From: Prosopocoilus inquinatus
Lineage: Eukaryota; Arthropoda; Insecta; Coleoptera; Lucanidae
DNA length: 64,000 bases
Assembly (NCBI GenBank): GCA_036172665.1
Contig: CM069870.1
Coordinates: forward strand, 41,374,001-41,438,000
Direction: 5' to 3'
Shown here: piece by piece, positions 12,491 to 24,780 of the stretch
Layout: each line of letters opens with the position of its first letter
Numbering within the stretch: the stretch's first letter is position 1
Notes under the pieces: generated by a model
Database searches by the model: none
What the model was told of the DNA's origin: nothing
The model's input: only the letters and a program-made list of their open reading frames with translations
Program-made: the position numbers and the translations under genes

Positions 12491-13608
12491 TGAAACTGTT
12501 ACATAAATTAAGTCATTTCCTTGTATCCTCTCCTCGTCTCTGGTCAAGTTAGGTGGCGCTTAATTATTTTCGCGATTAAGTACGCCTCACGCCCCTGACG
12601 ACGAAGCTGGTGTAAGTGAATTTCCTTAGCACGACCTTATTTCTACTCAGGTAGTAGCTCTCCAAACATATTTAATATTTATTTAAAACTGATTGTCTTT
12701 TGATTTAGTAAAGATATACGGCACTCTATCAAGTTTAGATTGAATATCTCATAGCATCAGAAACTGTATTTTAGTATGTAACGAAGTAGAATAAAGTTAT
12801 CATTATAATGAAAAATGAATTACTCTAATTTAGACCACAAGAGTACGAATTACTTGCTTTGTATAATTATTCAAAATACGTTTTGACTTGATGACAGGTA
12901 TGACCTAGTAATGCGTAGTAAGAAAAAACAAGTCTTTGAAATTGATTGGAAATGTTTTAGGTAAATGGCGACAAGTTTTTGGTGACTTTTTACGGTGGCT
13001 TTTTCGGCTTTTCACGTTATCCTTGATAACAGATAAAAAATTCGTTGACCCTTCGGACGACCGTAATAAAAGGAGCTCGCAGAGAGTGTAATTTCGTAGC
13101 AATAAAACAGACTTATTATTTATAAAAAAAAGATGAGATTTTATTCGAATATCTACAAGTCACTCGCTGTGACACTTAGATACTGTACAGAATAAAATCA
13201 TGAACAAATGAATAAAAAAATATGAACAAAATATAAAATATATTTTAAGGAAAAATCAGGGATACATTTTTTAACGACCACCAAAAAGTTCGCACCATAT
13301 GGGAAATTTTTATTATTGATAAAAAATATTCTTGCGCAATAGTTTGTGCACGTTCGATAACTAAATATAAGCAGAACAGAGCCGGTGAGCAGCTTTTAGT
13401 GTGGCTAAAAATAGGATTTATTTAAGATACGAAAATGAAAGAATGTTATAATATGGAATTATTGAACATGTTAGATAAAATTTATTAGAATTCAATAGGT
13501 ATTTACAAAATCCAATCCCTTGGTTGCCAGACAAAAGTTTCTTCTAATATTTCGAAAGAACTATTCTCAGTTTTGCTTAAGATGTGAAGCATTTGGCATT
13601 TAACTCTC
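12491..13608. other. No gene seen
   Basis: About 1.1 kb, AT-rich, no supportable gene or RNA. Confidence 0.4.
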
Positions 13609-14082
13609 AGGCCTAGTACATACTTAGATACAAAGTCGCGCAACAATCACGAAACAATGTTGCGAGACAAAGTATCGATACTGTTTCTGTACATTATCGC
13701 ATGTCCACACTTAAGCTTAGTTCTGGATACGCAAAATATTTCTTGCTGACTGTTTTTGATTGGTTGGTTTCTTTGAAAGAACCAATCGATTCGCAATAAA
13801 CATTTAGACTACCTATCCAGATGTATGTTCGTTCAATGCAAAACGACGCCGACGTAAGCGACTTTTTCTATAAAATTGGAAATTTACTGTTAAACGCAAT
13901 AATTAATATGAATTTTACCATTTGAGTGTCAAGTGAATAGTAATTTAGTTATTTATATCCGAATCTTTTGCGTCTCTCTTTTGTTTTTTAGTTTTAAATA
14001 AATTAATGGCCATTTTTCCCAATATTTCTTGTTTTAAGCTTAATAGAATAGTAAAAAGACTAACATTAATGCATTAAAAAAT

Positions 14083-14590
14083 TTGTTACAAATCGTTTTT
14101 GATTGCAGTGGATGCCTCGAGCATCCTCTGTACTGCAGTTTCAGTCCTATTTGGGGCTTCATCGGCAGAAGCGTAGCTCGAGAGTTCCACTCCAAAGCAA
14201 AACAATTGTCCAAGGATATTCGCAAATGCTATGTAATAGTAATGAATAGCTTAAATAGCGACATCCTACGATCGCTTTTTGACCTGACATTGCGTTGCGA
14301 ATATCCTTGGACAAGTCGTTTTGGTTTGCCGTGGAACTCTCGAGCTGCGCTTCTGCTAATGAAGCCCTAAATAAGACTGAAACAGCTGTATAGAGGATGC
14401 TTGACGGATCCACTGCAATGAAAAACAAATTGTAAGAAATTTTTTCAAAATTTTCATTATGTCTTGACAACCAGCATGGTCGGCTTGCATGGGATGACTT
14501 ATTATGCAACAAACTGGCTTCAATTCGTCAATCTTAATGCAATGTCAGGTCAAAAAGAAATCGTAGGATGTCACTATTTGAACTATTCAT
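14083..14590. repeat. FB1 foldback family, copy 3
   Basis: Contains the FB1 blocks in both orientations: AATAGCGACATCCTACGATC near 14,253 and its reverse complement near 14,550, and the TTGCGAATATCC and GATTGCAGTGGAT blocks. Arms are more diverged and rearranged than in copies at 5.8 and 53 kb. Confidence 0.75.
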
Positions 14591-15045
14591 TAATGCATTA
14601 GATAAACAGTTATATCAAATTCCATCAAAAACCAAATGTGTCAAAAATAGTTTTTCTCGATTTCTAAACAATCCAATCAAAACAGCTTACGTCATTTTGT
14701 CTTAAACTTCGTGGTCTAGAATGACAAGCTGCGGTCATTCAAACCTCAATGTTTGGTAGCAAACTGCCATGGCCAGCGATATTGGAATTGCTGCCTGTAA
14801 GCATCGCTGCTTGATATGGTTCTCATGCTCAGTAAAAAATTAAAAATAAAAGAAAAGCAAAACATTGAACTATTTATTTTCTCGGCGAAGTTGGGTTTTA
14901 AAGTCCATAAATCTTTTTCAACTTCAGAAATTACAATTTTGTATTTGTTGATTAAATCTTCTACAGGGTGTTATCGAATAGAATGGAAATAATTACATCA
15001 CTTATAGACGGCGTTAAAATGTTACGATTTATAAATATTTCAACA

Positions 15046-15191
15046 GAACATTTTTTTTCTGAGTACGCTGATACCAAATACGTCATATTTTCTTTGAAAG
15101 TCATTAATTTCAATAAGACATGCTCTATTTTAAATTATTTTCAAAGAAAATATGACGTATTTGGTATCAGCGTACTCAGAAAAAAATGTTC
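15046..15191. repeat. Perfect 53-54 bp hairpin
   Basis: Arms 15,046-15,099 and 15,139-15,191 are reverse complements apart from one T in a homopolymer. They are separated by about 39 bp. The arms include GAGTACGCTGATACCAAATA. No flanking gene is recognised. It may be a small MITE or a foldback made at a break. Confidence 0.85.
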
Positions 15192-16465
15192 TGTTGATCT
15201 AAGCTGAGAAACATACGAGGTTCTATCGAAAAAAATGAGTTAAGAGCTAATGAAAATTTCAAATACTGTAAAAATGTTAAAAATCAAAATACCATCAAAG
15301 GAGTGATTTTTTCGAAACACTTGATCGCATTAGATCGAAAAACTGCGATTCATAGCTTTCTAGATTGAAAAATAAAAAAGTTTTTTTTTCGTTTTCATGG
15401 AAACCAAAATTAACAATTGATACGTATTCGGACTCGCAATGCTCCGTAGATTTCAAATATGTACAAATATATAGGGTATTCCATTTAAAATAAGAAAGTT
15501 GATATCACTTCCGGCGAAACCGGAAGTCCTATGACGACTATCAGTATGCCGGAAAATTCCATATTTTGTTTAGTTTATCGTCTCCAAAATTCAGGTTAAT
15601 CGATAAATAAATAAAGATTCTAGAAGGGTGAGCACATGGCGCGGGACACCCGGTATATATTTATCTATATTCAAATTTTTTTTGTTTCTGTGATATAACC
15701 TATAAAAACAACTTGAAAAGCATACTTTAAGAAAAGAACTACGCAACAATTGAGTATTGCACACTGACAGATAAAATTCCATCTAATGTTTTCAAGGTAA
15801 TTATCTCGAAAACGGTTAATCTGACGAAGATGGAACTTAGATCATTTCTAATACAATTTTATTCGTACATTTCAATTTTTGTTTCAGTAGTCTTTAAAAA
15901 ATGACAATAAGTAACTTATTTACAAAAATAACCTATTTCCCCAGATCTACGCCACTGGTGAAGAACGCTCAATTTTTCGTATGATATATCCATCCCTGTA
16001 TTTCACTTATACTGCATATCAAATTTCAACGATCTACCTCAAACCATTACAGAATACTTGAGAAAATATTCTTTTCAAATTACCTCTTTAGGAGGTTATA
16101 TCTCAGGAACGAAAAAGTTTTGTATGTAGATAAATTAGGTTAAATTGTAATACTTTAATGTGGTCTATACGTGGTATAATTATTGTCATCTTATTCGTTA
16201 ACATCCTGGATATCTATTTTTATTATTCCATTTTTATACTCTACTAAAAAGACGTCCTACAAGGCTACAAGCAAGCTGTACCATGTAAATCTAGTTTTTT
16301 TTTTAGACCACATAATTAAAAAAAAAAACACAGTAGAGCCGATAAAATACGAAGGTGATTGATTGTGAGCGAGATTTATCGAATTTGTGATCTTCATCTT
16401 TTTTCTCCCACGTCCAAATGTTGCGCAATATTGTTTCAAGTTTCCCATTTCCATTCCCGAACACT

Positions 16466-16704
16466 CGAGATACATTACATTTTGTCTAGCAACTGTTTCA
16501 AAACAATCGCGAAACAAGACTCTGAAACAAAGTTGCGCGATTTTGTATCCAAGTGTGTACTAGGTTTCGAAACAAAAGTTCTGCGATTTTGTCCCGAAAC
16601 ATTTGAGATACACTACATTTTGTTTAGCAACTGTTTCTAAACAATTGCGAAACATGACTTTGAAACAAAGTTGCGCGACTTTGTATCCAAATACATACTA
16701 GGCC
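16466..16704. repeat. Direct repeat of the element end, two units of about 132 bp
   Basis: Units at about 16,466-16,570 and 16,598-16,704 share GAGATACA-TACATTTTGT, GCAACTGTTTC, GCGAAACA and GAAACAAAGTTGCGCGA blocks. The second unit runs into the right TIR of the 13.6-16.7 kb element, so the TIR region is duplicated in tandem. Confidence 0.75.
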
Positions 16705-16705
16705 T

Positions 16706-17049
16706 TAGGAGTGGTTATCTTATTCATTTACTTTCATTAAAAATATTAAATAGAATATAATTCGCTCTGGCTTGCAAAAAAATCTCTTTCACCTGTTTCT
16801 CATTGTATTAAGTTGGTCTTGAGATTTAATTTGTCAGACAATTGAGAGAAAACGAGTAAGTACTAAGGTTCTAAATCGACAAACTTTCTGTTCAGGTAGG
16901 GACATTAGTGATTTTTTCTATATATCCTTGTCGCACAGTAATCTTGTCTAGGGATAAAAATAACACAGTCGAAAGCTTGTTAATAAATGTGACGTTTCAC
17001 TAATGGTATTTTTCTGTGGCTGCGGAGAATAACATAATCTAATACATTT
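16706..17049. other. No gene seen
   Basis: AT-rich spacer, no supportable feature. Confidence 0.4.
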
Positions 17050-17190
17050 TTGCGATCGTTTTTGTTTGCAGTGGGAATGTCGAGCTACGTCTCTGCTGAA
17101 GAAGCCCCAAGCAGGGCTGAAACAGCTGCCCAGAGGCTGCTCGAGGTTTTCACTGCAATCAAAAACGATTTGCACAAAATTTTTCTAAAA
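17050..17190. repeat. FB1 foldback family, copy 4 (fragment)
   Basis: Carries GCAGTGGGAATGTCGAGCTA, the GAAGAAGCCCCAAGCAGGGC block and the AACGATTTGCACAAAATTTT block, matching the inner part of FB1. It ends at a TAT trinucleotide run. Confidence 0.75.
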
Positions 17191-17966
17191 ACTATTATTA
17201 TTATTATTATATTGGATTTTCATATTTCTAAATAATATTTTCTTTCTCCGATTCTAGTAATGTATCACACATTACGGTTGATTTGACTAAAATTTCTATT
17301 TTTTGATTTTTACGAAGAGCGCTGTGGAAACAAAGATTTTGACACTTATGTGTCTCTAGCTTAACCAGCTGACAATACGGAAAAAATTCTACACTATTAA
17401 AAATCACTTAATTTTTATAATATTCTTATTGCAAACAACCCCCACTTTCAGTACAAAACAATTCTTCTAGTTTAACAAGACAAACTGCAGTCAATTTTAC
17501 ATACCACACCAGGTGGAGAATTCCGAAAGAATCGTTATTAGAAAACCCATATCCACAACCCCACAAAAAGTAGCGGTTAGTTTTATAAATGAGAACCCCC
17601 CTTTATTATTTTAATTATTAACGAATACAAAAAATTAAAAATATAGCCTTACACGGTATTGTGTTCGTCTTAAAACTTTTCAACATTAGTGTACCTACTA
17701 CTGCAGTCGAGGTGGTATGAATGTACTAAAATCATAAACTTGAAATTGAAAATAAACATAACCGTTTCATCTGACGTCTGTATTTCATTATGATATCAAC
17801 AAGTGTCGTCCGAACTAGCCCACTCTGATGAGAAAAAAAAATGAATACTTAATACTAATGTAGATTTTATAAGCATGGATTTAAACCGGTCTAAAGCAAT
17901 TTTCGGTCTGCTTAGACTAAGTTAGGGTTGCCAGAATTAAGTAATGCAGAAATGAAAGGTGATAAC
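17191..17966. other. No gene seen
   Basis: Starts with a short (ATT)n run near 17,193-17,210; the remainder shows no supportable feature. Confidence 0.4.
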
Positions 17967-18104
17967 CAGGGAACGGAATTATATATTTTGTTCGATTAAA
18001 TACAAACGAGGCGGCAAATGTATAAAGCTGCAGCAACGTGTGAATGTACAGGCTCTCATTACCGCCTAGTTCGAAATAAACCGAACAAAATATATAATTC
18101 CGTT
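17967..18104. repeat. Short inverted repeat
   Basis: GGAACGGAATTATATATTTT and the following GTTCG (about 17,970-17,994) match the reverse complement at about 18,078-18,103. Arms are about 24 bp. Probably a small MITE; no coding content. Confidence 0.65.
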
Positions 18105-19594
18105 CTGTAGTGATAACTAAGGACAGGAATTGGCATATGTTCACATAATAGTTTCAGTGGCGCCGTAAAAAAGCACCGCACGGGTTCATCTTGTAATTTT
18201 TTATTGCGGTAATATTGCTCCGTCCTTTGTTAGACTGAATAGCACTATTGCTATAGCGGCATTAACTGTCTCTAATATCTTATATTGCCCGCTTCATTAG
18301 AATTTGATCCCCGCAAAATATCTGATTCCGAAGCGTAGTGATAACCAAAGCCTATCACAAATAATTCCAGAACGCGTAACTGCTTCCCACTCAACGCGAT
18401 TCAGCGCCGTACACTTAGATCCTGACGGGATATGTAGCACTCGTTGACTGCAGAACCCCTCTACCCATCTCATGCCACTGAAAACTGAATTAAATTTGAT
18501 AGGCTCTGGTGATAACACAATGTTTTATGTAAAAAGCCTTGCACCAGTCACGTGAAAAAACGCCTTAATTTTTTTGCGCATGCGACAGTTAAGAACTTAA
18601 GAGCAAATTTGATTGCTTTAAATACTACTTATGGAAATAAAGAATAAGCTAACCAACTTTAAGAGCTAAATACCAAATGTCCAGTTACTGCTTCACATTT
18701 TAAGCAAATCTTGAAAAATCAAACATCTTTTTCGAAATATTACGCCGCAGCAAATTTTGTATTGGAACCTATTTTTTTTTTTTAATTTGTACAACAATTC
18801 CAAATTATACAGTACTGAATTCACCTCCCTTAAAAAAAAAAACACTAAAATCGCCATTCATTTGGAAGTTAAGAAATGAATTTCAAATTTACATTAGCAT
18901 TAACAAAAATAAGTAATAACCCACAGGGAGTTCACTTGGTAACCTTATTCTGAATTAAACTAGAACGGGATCGTTTACATATAATAAAAAAGGAAATGCG
19001 TGATTAAAAAATAATAATCAAAGGCTGAATCACTGCTACATCTAAGCAGTAATCTACGCGTATAATGAAGTTACTATTGGAACCTGCTCCTTCCGTTCAT
19101 TATCAGCTCACAATTAAAGCTGTTATCCGTATACTGCTTTATTGTATTAAATTTCCCGGCGCGATTTTATCCAATTACGGCTCAGATGCAGAGACGCAAA
19201 TGCACGCTCCATCTTGAAATCGAACATGCACAAAATGAAATCACCCCGACGAAAAGGAATCATTCGCATCAACTTAGTTGAGCTAATTGAGCTAACTTTA
19301 CTTGCCCGTAGAAAACGGATACGACGGCAACATTCACAATAAAGTTTAATTGATAAGGCTTACATGAAACGAAGTTACGACCTATATAGAACCTCTCTAA
19401 CTTATTACTTAAAAGATATAATCTGCGAAGTAGAACACAATTTGTAGAATAACAGAATACGTTTCGAATTAACTTTTGCGATTTGTCTTACCTTTGCGCA
19501 GTCCCCCCTAATTTTGCTTTTCTTAGTGAACCGTTCCAAGCGTTTACTGATCATAAATTGAGCTGGGTCAATCAACGGACAGAAATAATCGTCC
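18105..19594. other. No gene seen
   Basis: About 1.5 kb without a supportable gene. Contains homopolymer tracts near 18,772 and 18,831. Confidence 0.4.
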
Positions 19595-19680
19595 ATGGCT
19601 CTGGTGGAACCCACGCTGCCGTGATGCGACTTCCGAAGTCGGTTAGGCTAACCGCTAAGCCACATGACATCGACAGCTCA
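19595..19680 (-). repeat. tRNA-like (SINE-head-like) sequence
   Basis: On the minus strand GTGGCTTAGCGGTTAGCC resembles an RNA polymerase III A box and GCGTGGGTTCCACC, about 45 bp on, resembles a B box. It does not fold into an obvious full tRNA, so a tRNA-derived SINE head or a decayed tRNA are both possible. Confidence 0.35.
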
Positions 19681-19859
19681 GACGTTTGCAATTTAAGTTT
19701 AACTTTAGATATCATTAAAATGAAAAGCAGTATTTTAATTTTTACTTATCTGAAAGTTACTACTCCTATCTATTAATATATGTATCTTAAAGTAGTTCAT
19801 ACTTTTGAAGAAGACTGGAAAAATGTTATATATTATAGGTCCTTCAATTTTTTGGAATA

Positions 19860-20303
19860 TACTGCGTGTTTCATAACGTACGGATGAAATTAAAAGGATA
19901 GCTGGAAATCAAATAAAAGCTTTTTTTTAATAAACTTTTGGCAAGAAATTAATGATTAAAAAGTTACAAGAGTTTAAAATGAAATTAATTAAAAAGCAAA
20001 AGTTACCACATGCAGTAACATTTTACGTTTTAAATTCAAATCTAGGGTATTTAAAAGTTAGTTTAATAGAGCTTTACTTGATGCAACTATTTAAAAAAAA
20101 TGTAGTCACATAAAAGTTAAATTTTTACTTTAATTGGTTTTGATAAATTTAGAGTTTAGAAATTAACAAATTTAAACTGCTGTAACTTTTTTATTATTGA
20201 GTTTTGATAACAAGCGCTTTAAGAAAAAGGTTTTATTTTGATCTCTTATAGCTGCTCTTTCAATCTCCTCTGTATGTTTTGAGACACCTAATTTATTTTG
20301 GGA
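19860..20303. repeat. MITE family M1, copy 1
   Basis: The left end carries CATAACGTACGGATGAAATT; the right end, read in reverse complement, carries an AAACATACAGAGGAGATTGA block. Both then continue with an ATCAAAATA or ATCAAATAAA block. The second copy at 26,199-26,800 has cleaner ends (ACAACGTACGGAGGAGATTG). Confidence 0.65.
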
Positions 20304-20490
20304 GAAGGCGACTACCAAACCTAAGTCATAAGTCATACAAATATGACTGCTCTATGCTTATGTTGGCTAAAAAATACTATATGTCACCTGCATGTGAATC
20401 TAAGTTATACCCTGTTATGTGCTGTCCAAATTACTGAGTACTTTCACAAGACACTGCGTTCGGCTCTTTATATTATATCTGATACTACTT

Positions 20491-23257
20491 GAAGCGTTGA
20501 GAACTAAAGTGGCCTAACCCCAAAAAATTACAACTGAGAAAACTGGAAATTTAATTTTGCTTGTATTTCAAATATAATTGTAGGAATAAAATATTAAAGT
20601 TGCACATTAATAATTATTAAATAAAATATTTAGTGTAACGTTGTTACAAACTGAAAAACAAAATTCATAATTTTTTTTACCAAAAACGGATTTTGATGTG
20701 GATTAGGCCATTTCTGCATCCTTGTAGCATATTATATTTTAATAGCATATTCAGGACCAATGCCACTAATATTGTTTAAGAGATTAATCAGAAATCAGAA
20801 ATGTAATTTAAAGATACAAATTCAGAAAACAGAAAAGTTATATCAATGAAACTTAATCATCTTCGTTACCTTCAGTGTGTTCATCTCCCAATTCATCAAT
20901 TGCTGCGGCAGACGTCTTTAAATTTTCATAAAAGGGGTGATGAATTGGAGGTATATACGGTAAAAGTTCAATAAGATTGTCCTTTTTCTTTTTTTCTATT
21001 GGCCTTCCATTTGGATATAACAAATCTAAAGAATCTATTTCGCTATACTTCTTTCGTTTTGCTACGTTAACTGTGCTAAATAGGACTTCTTTTGAGTTTG
21101 AGTATTTAAACTGAAAACGGTGTTTAGTCACCGAGGTATATCTTAGCCATTGTATCTTTATCCACTGTACTTTACTTCCTTCTTCGCAGATTTTGCGGTT
21201 GGTTATCACATCTTCTAGCTTCTTTGTCGAAAAAAAAATCATTTTTGGTAATTTCAATCACTGTAAAGGGTACTTTCTTACGAGCGGATTTTATAACAGT
21301 GACCCAGTGATTTGGAACAAAAACATTTTTATGCAACTTTTTCTCTTTTTCTATAACCCCGAAATCTTGATCGCAAGGCAGGTAGGAATGGCCTGACCCG
21401 AGAAACTTGTGATCTATTTCAGAAATAGTGAATTCTTTTGTTATGAAATCACAAATGAGCGCTATCTTAATGTTTCTGTTTTGACCTCCACATTGGTCGC
21501 TGTACATTACTAGCTTTTTTTCAATGACAAAATGTTTACAGTAATGCATTAGACATGATCCTATTTCCTGGGGACCCCTTGATGCAATAGATTCATTCCA
21601 AACATACATCACTGCAGTGTTTCTTGCTAGGTCATGTATTCCTAAAAATAAAAACTTCATTCAGTTAATACCAACACATTCATTTGTAAGAGAATTTACC
21701 CAGACAGTAGGTCCACAACTGGCGCTTGTAATACACTACCCCTAACGAAACCAAAGGAGTAGGAAGAGTTTTCATCAAATCAAATGAAATGGCGGCAGTA
21801 TTATTTTCTTGCAACGCTGCTTCTGTTCCGTCACTTTTCATTTCATTTCTCGCAAGTTCTGCTTTGCGTAGGTGTAGCTCCTTTTCTATCTCCAGAGCTT
21901 TCTTTTCTTCGCCCTGAATTACTTTTAGCTTATTATCAAATTCATCGCATTTCCGGCAGCTATCGGTGATTGGTGCATGGAAATGCAAATTAAACTGTGT
22001 GTTGAAAATTTTCCTGAATACATAGCTAGTAACAGGTGAAACAGTCTCCTGTTTATACAGATTATACATGACCGAGATGTTCAAATCAGGAGCTAAATAG
22101 AATCTTTCACCGCTTTTCTGTCTAGAGTAATGTGACTCATAAACAGGAAATCGTTTTATGAATTCTTTAATTTCTCTAATCTTTGAGTCAGATGTCCTAT
22201 TAGCTGGTGGATGTCTTCCTCTTTTATCTTTTGGTATAATGCCATCAGTTTTATTTTTTAAAACTCTTGACATTCTCCCATCAGAAACTTGTAATGCTTG
22301 CTTAAAAAAGTCTTTGCAAACTTTTACATCTGATCCATTTTCATTAGGCAAATAGTAGATTCTAGTATAATGACGTCTGCTATCCTCATTTGAAGTGTAA
22401 ACTCTAAGTTTTTTTGTGATCTCTATTTGCCCAAACAAGTAAGCAGATTGTAAATCAAAATTGGCTATGTTATAGAACTTTTCAAAAATTGTCTTACATT
22501 GAGCAGAATTTATTTTTTCGATGCATTTGTTGTTACATTTGCAAGAAGGACTTTTAAAAATCTTAGCGGGAACAAAATTCCCTTTTGCATTTTAATATGA
22601 GAGTCCTGAAGCTCGTTTAAGCTTTCGTTGATTGCGCGCCCAAGTAGCTTCTCTTCTAACTCTTTTCCTGCCTTTTGCGTCTCTGCATGGTCATCTTCAC
22701 ATTCTGATGGTTGATATTCAGATTCATCGTCTGTCTCAAAAGGATCCGGAATATCTAAATGTCATAAAATCATTGCATACAGTTGTTAATGGTACTCTGT
22801 TATACTCGTAGGTATGTTTGCAAAAAAAATACCTAACCTCAGAATAATTAAAACCAACGTTTAAAACAATACTTTGTTAATAAAAATAATAAATCGATAG
22901 TAATTAAAACATAACAAACCTTCCGCTTCTACGACATCCATTTGCAACAAATATGCCTCCTGGAGCAATAATTTGTTTAAGAAGAAACTTATCACTTGAC
23001 AACAGCACTTGATGTGACTTGATGCCGTTAAAGTATAGAAGTAATAATGGCCTAACCCACTTTAGGCCACTATAGAATACAATAAAATGTGCAAAACCGC
23101 AGTGCTACAACAAAATTTATAGCTCCATCTCTGAACATACTAAGAAACTGAAGTTAGGCAAGTCTTGTATTAAAAGTATAAACTAAATGCCAATCTTAGG
23201 AATTATAAACACGAAAATTAAAATTTGTGGCTTAGGCCACTTTGATTCTTAACGCCT
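20491..23257. mobile_element. TIR-bounded transposon carrying a DUF7869-like gene
   Basis: The left end GAAGCGTTGAGAACTAAAGT with GGCCTAA matches the reverse complement of the right end over 27 bp with four transitions. Additional GGCCTAA motifs lie just inside both ends (about 20,704, 23,050 and 23,068). A single minus-strand, intron-containing gene (20,853-22,941) fills the interior. I could not see a convincing target duplication. The TIR/gene arrangement is that of a cut-and-paste DNA transposon. Confidence 0.7.
20853..22941 (-). pseudogene. DUF7869-like protein, candidate transposase, four coding segments by splicing and frame
   Basis: Reading leftwards: ATG at 22,941; exon 1 22,941-22,920; intron 22,919-22,755 (GT...AG); exon 2 22,754-21,700; intron 21,699-21,642 (58 bp, GT...AG); exon 3 21,641-20,853. 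Both joins keep frame. Exon 2 has an acidic N-terminus, a KSPSCKCNNKC cysteine cluster, then SFDLMKTLPTP; exon 3 has MYSDQCGGQNRN and ends GNEDD. These motifs are those of a large insect family annotated DUF7869. The Asp residues in SFD and YSD could be RNase H-fold metal ligands (inference). Two frame breaks are present, one near 22,568-22,587 and one at an A9 run (21,230-21,238); either recent decay or homopolymer errors. Its TIR-flanked position suggests a transposase. Confidence 0.7.
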
Positions 23258-23783
23258 CATTTGTGCTGCAAACAAAACGATTTTATCAACTGTAATTTCT
23301 AATAATTTAGTGACTGGTCATTTGCAAATTCAATACTGTTTGTTTTGTTTTTACATATTTCATGTGCCTAGACTCAATCAGTTAGTTCGGGTGTAGTTTA
23401 TTTACACAGCTGTAATTTCCAAATGCGATAGTATCTGCTTTACATACATGTACTCAATAATGAAGAAATATTTGAAATGCACATTAGCAGGAAGGAATTT
23501 GAGGAATGTGGCCAATGTTAATTTAGAACGTTATTCAGCGTTTCGGATGGAATTTGGAAGTGTTGTTGAAAGCTGCGGAGGTATTTTTAACAAACCTCTT
23601 CATGGTATTTCCTAAAATTTAAATCGTTATGCAGAAAGTAGGTTAATTTTTATAAACAAACACCTTACAAAATCTTTTTCTATTTTGGTATTCAATAATT
23701 TTGTGAGCAATTGTTTGTTGTTATCATGTTTAAAGGGGACACCAGATATAGTTGGATAACTCCAACGTACTGATTTTTCTCTA
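23258..23783. other. No gene seen
   Basis: Flank of the TIR transposon; no supportable feature. Confidence 0.4.
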
Positions 23784-23940
23784 GGGCCTGTTCTCGAAGC
23801 GAGGGAACAGGTTCGCAGGAGAACATGATGTCAAAATGGCGCAGTTCTCTTACGGTTTATATTGGTTTGTATGAAAGTTTACATCGTTCTGACGTCACGT
23901 TCTCTTTTGCATCTGTTCTCTCGATTCCAGAATAAGGCTC
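23784..23940. repeat. 157-bp MITE
   Basis: The left end GGGCCTGTTCTCGAAGCGAG and the right end, read in reverse complement as GAGCCTTATTCTGGAATCGA, match over about 48 bp. Both continue into GAGAACA and TGACGTCA or TGATGTCA blocks. Non-coding. Confidence 0.7.
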
Positions 23941-24780
23941 TTACAATGTGCTTAAAATAGCAGAGACAACGGCAGAATGCACACCGAGAGAAATGACAAA
24001 GTGAAATTCCTTACAATTATATGTAAAAAGGAGTTGCGGATATTTTTCCACCTTGACCTGAAAAATGTTTACCTACGTTTGTGGTAAAATTATTACTCAG
24101 TTTTGGAGTAAAGAAGTAGACACTAATTTGACTTTTGTACTACGCACAATAAATTCCTATAAGCGTGAAGAGAATATCTTGATACTTTGTTGTATAAAAT
24201 TCTGTAATAGAGGGCAATATGCACTAAAATTGCATGAAACGTTTTCTTCTATATTTTGCAATTGAGTAAATTACTAACCCGCTAGAAAAAAATTACCTTC
24301 GGAAGTGTTAGTGTTTTATTTCAGCAGTTTGACTAGGATGAAAGTAAATAATAAATAAAATAAATTTCGTGATTATTTGCGTTGTTTTCTGTTGATCAAA
24401 TTTTTGTAGGTCGCGTCAGCTCTCATTGCGTTTTACACTCACTCACACATCACTTGAGTCACGTAGAAGTGCCTACGTAGCTCAAAAAATAGGTACGCGT
24501 ACATTGCAACGTAAGAAGCAAGAACGAATTCGAATCGATGTGTGTGCTTGTATCCATCTCCGACGCTGTTCAGTTGAAATTATTTGAGAGTAAAGCTGGA
24601 TGTATGTAATTATCATGCAATATTTCATATGCAACCTTTTTTTTTAATTTACTTTCTTAACCTATACAAGGGTCATGATTGCGAAGATTGCATTCATATC
24701 TTCATGAAATTCTAAAAATATTTTGTGCAACATGTGATACCAGAAACATTAGCCATTATGTTTATGATCTTTGTTTTTTA
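23941..24780. other. No gene seen
   Basis: No supportable gene; a 66-codon ORF at 24,065-24,265 has no recognisable motif. Confidence 0.4.

Larger units (their letters stand above)
13609..16705. mobile_element. TIR-bounded transposon of about 3.1 kb, family not identified
   Basis: The left end reads AGGCCTAGTACATACTTAG and continues with a ATACAAAGTCGCGCAAC block. The right end (16,670-16,705) is its reverse complement with a few changes. No transposase is recognisable inside. The interior holds an FB1 copy, a long perfect hairpin and repeated copies of its own end, so it is a nested, non-autonomous or decayed element. Confidence 0.6.

Noticed and set aside
14040..14512. Overlapping 61-, 95- and 117-codon ORFs
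   Set aside because: All lie in FB1 copy 3 and its inverted arms.
19483..19776. 97-codon plus-strand ORF
   Set aside because: It runs across a tRNA-like repeat on the other strand and shows no protein motif.
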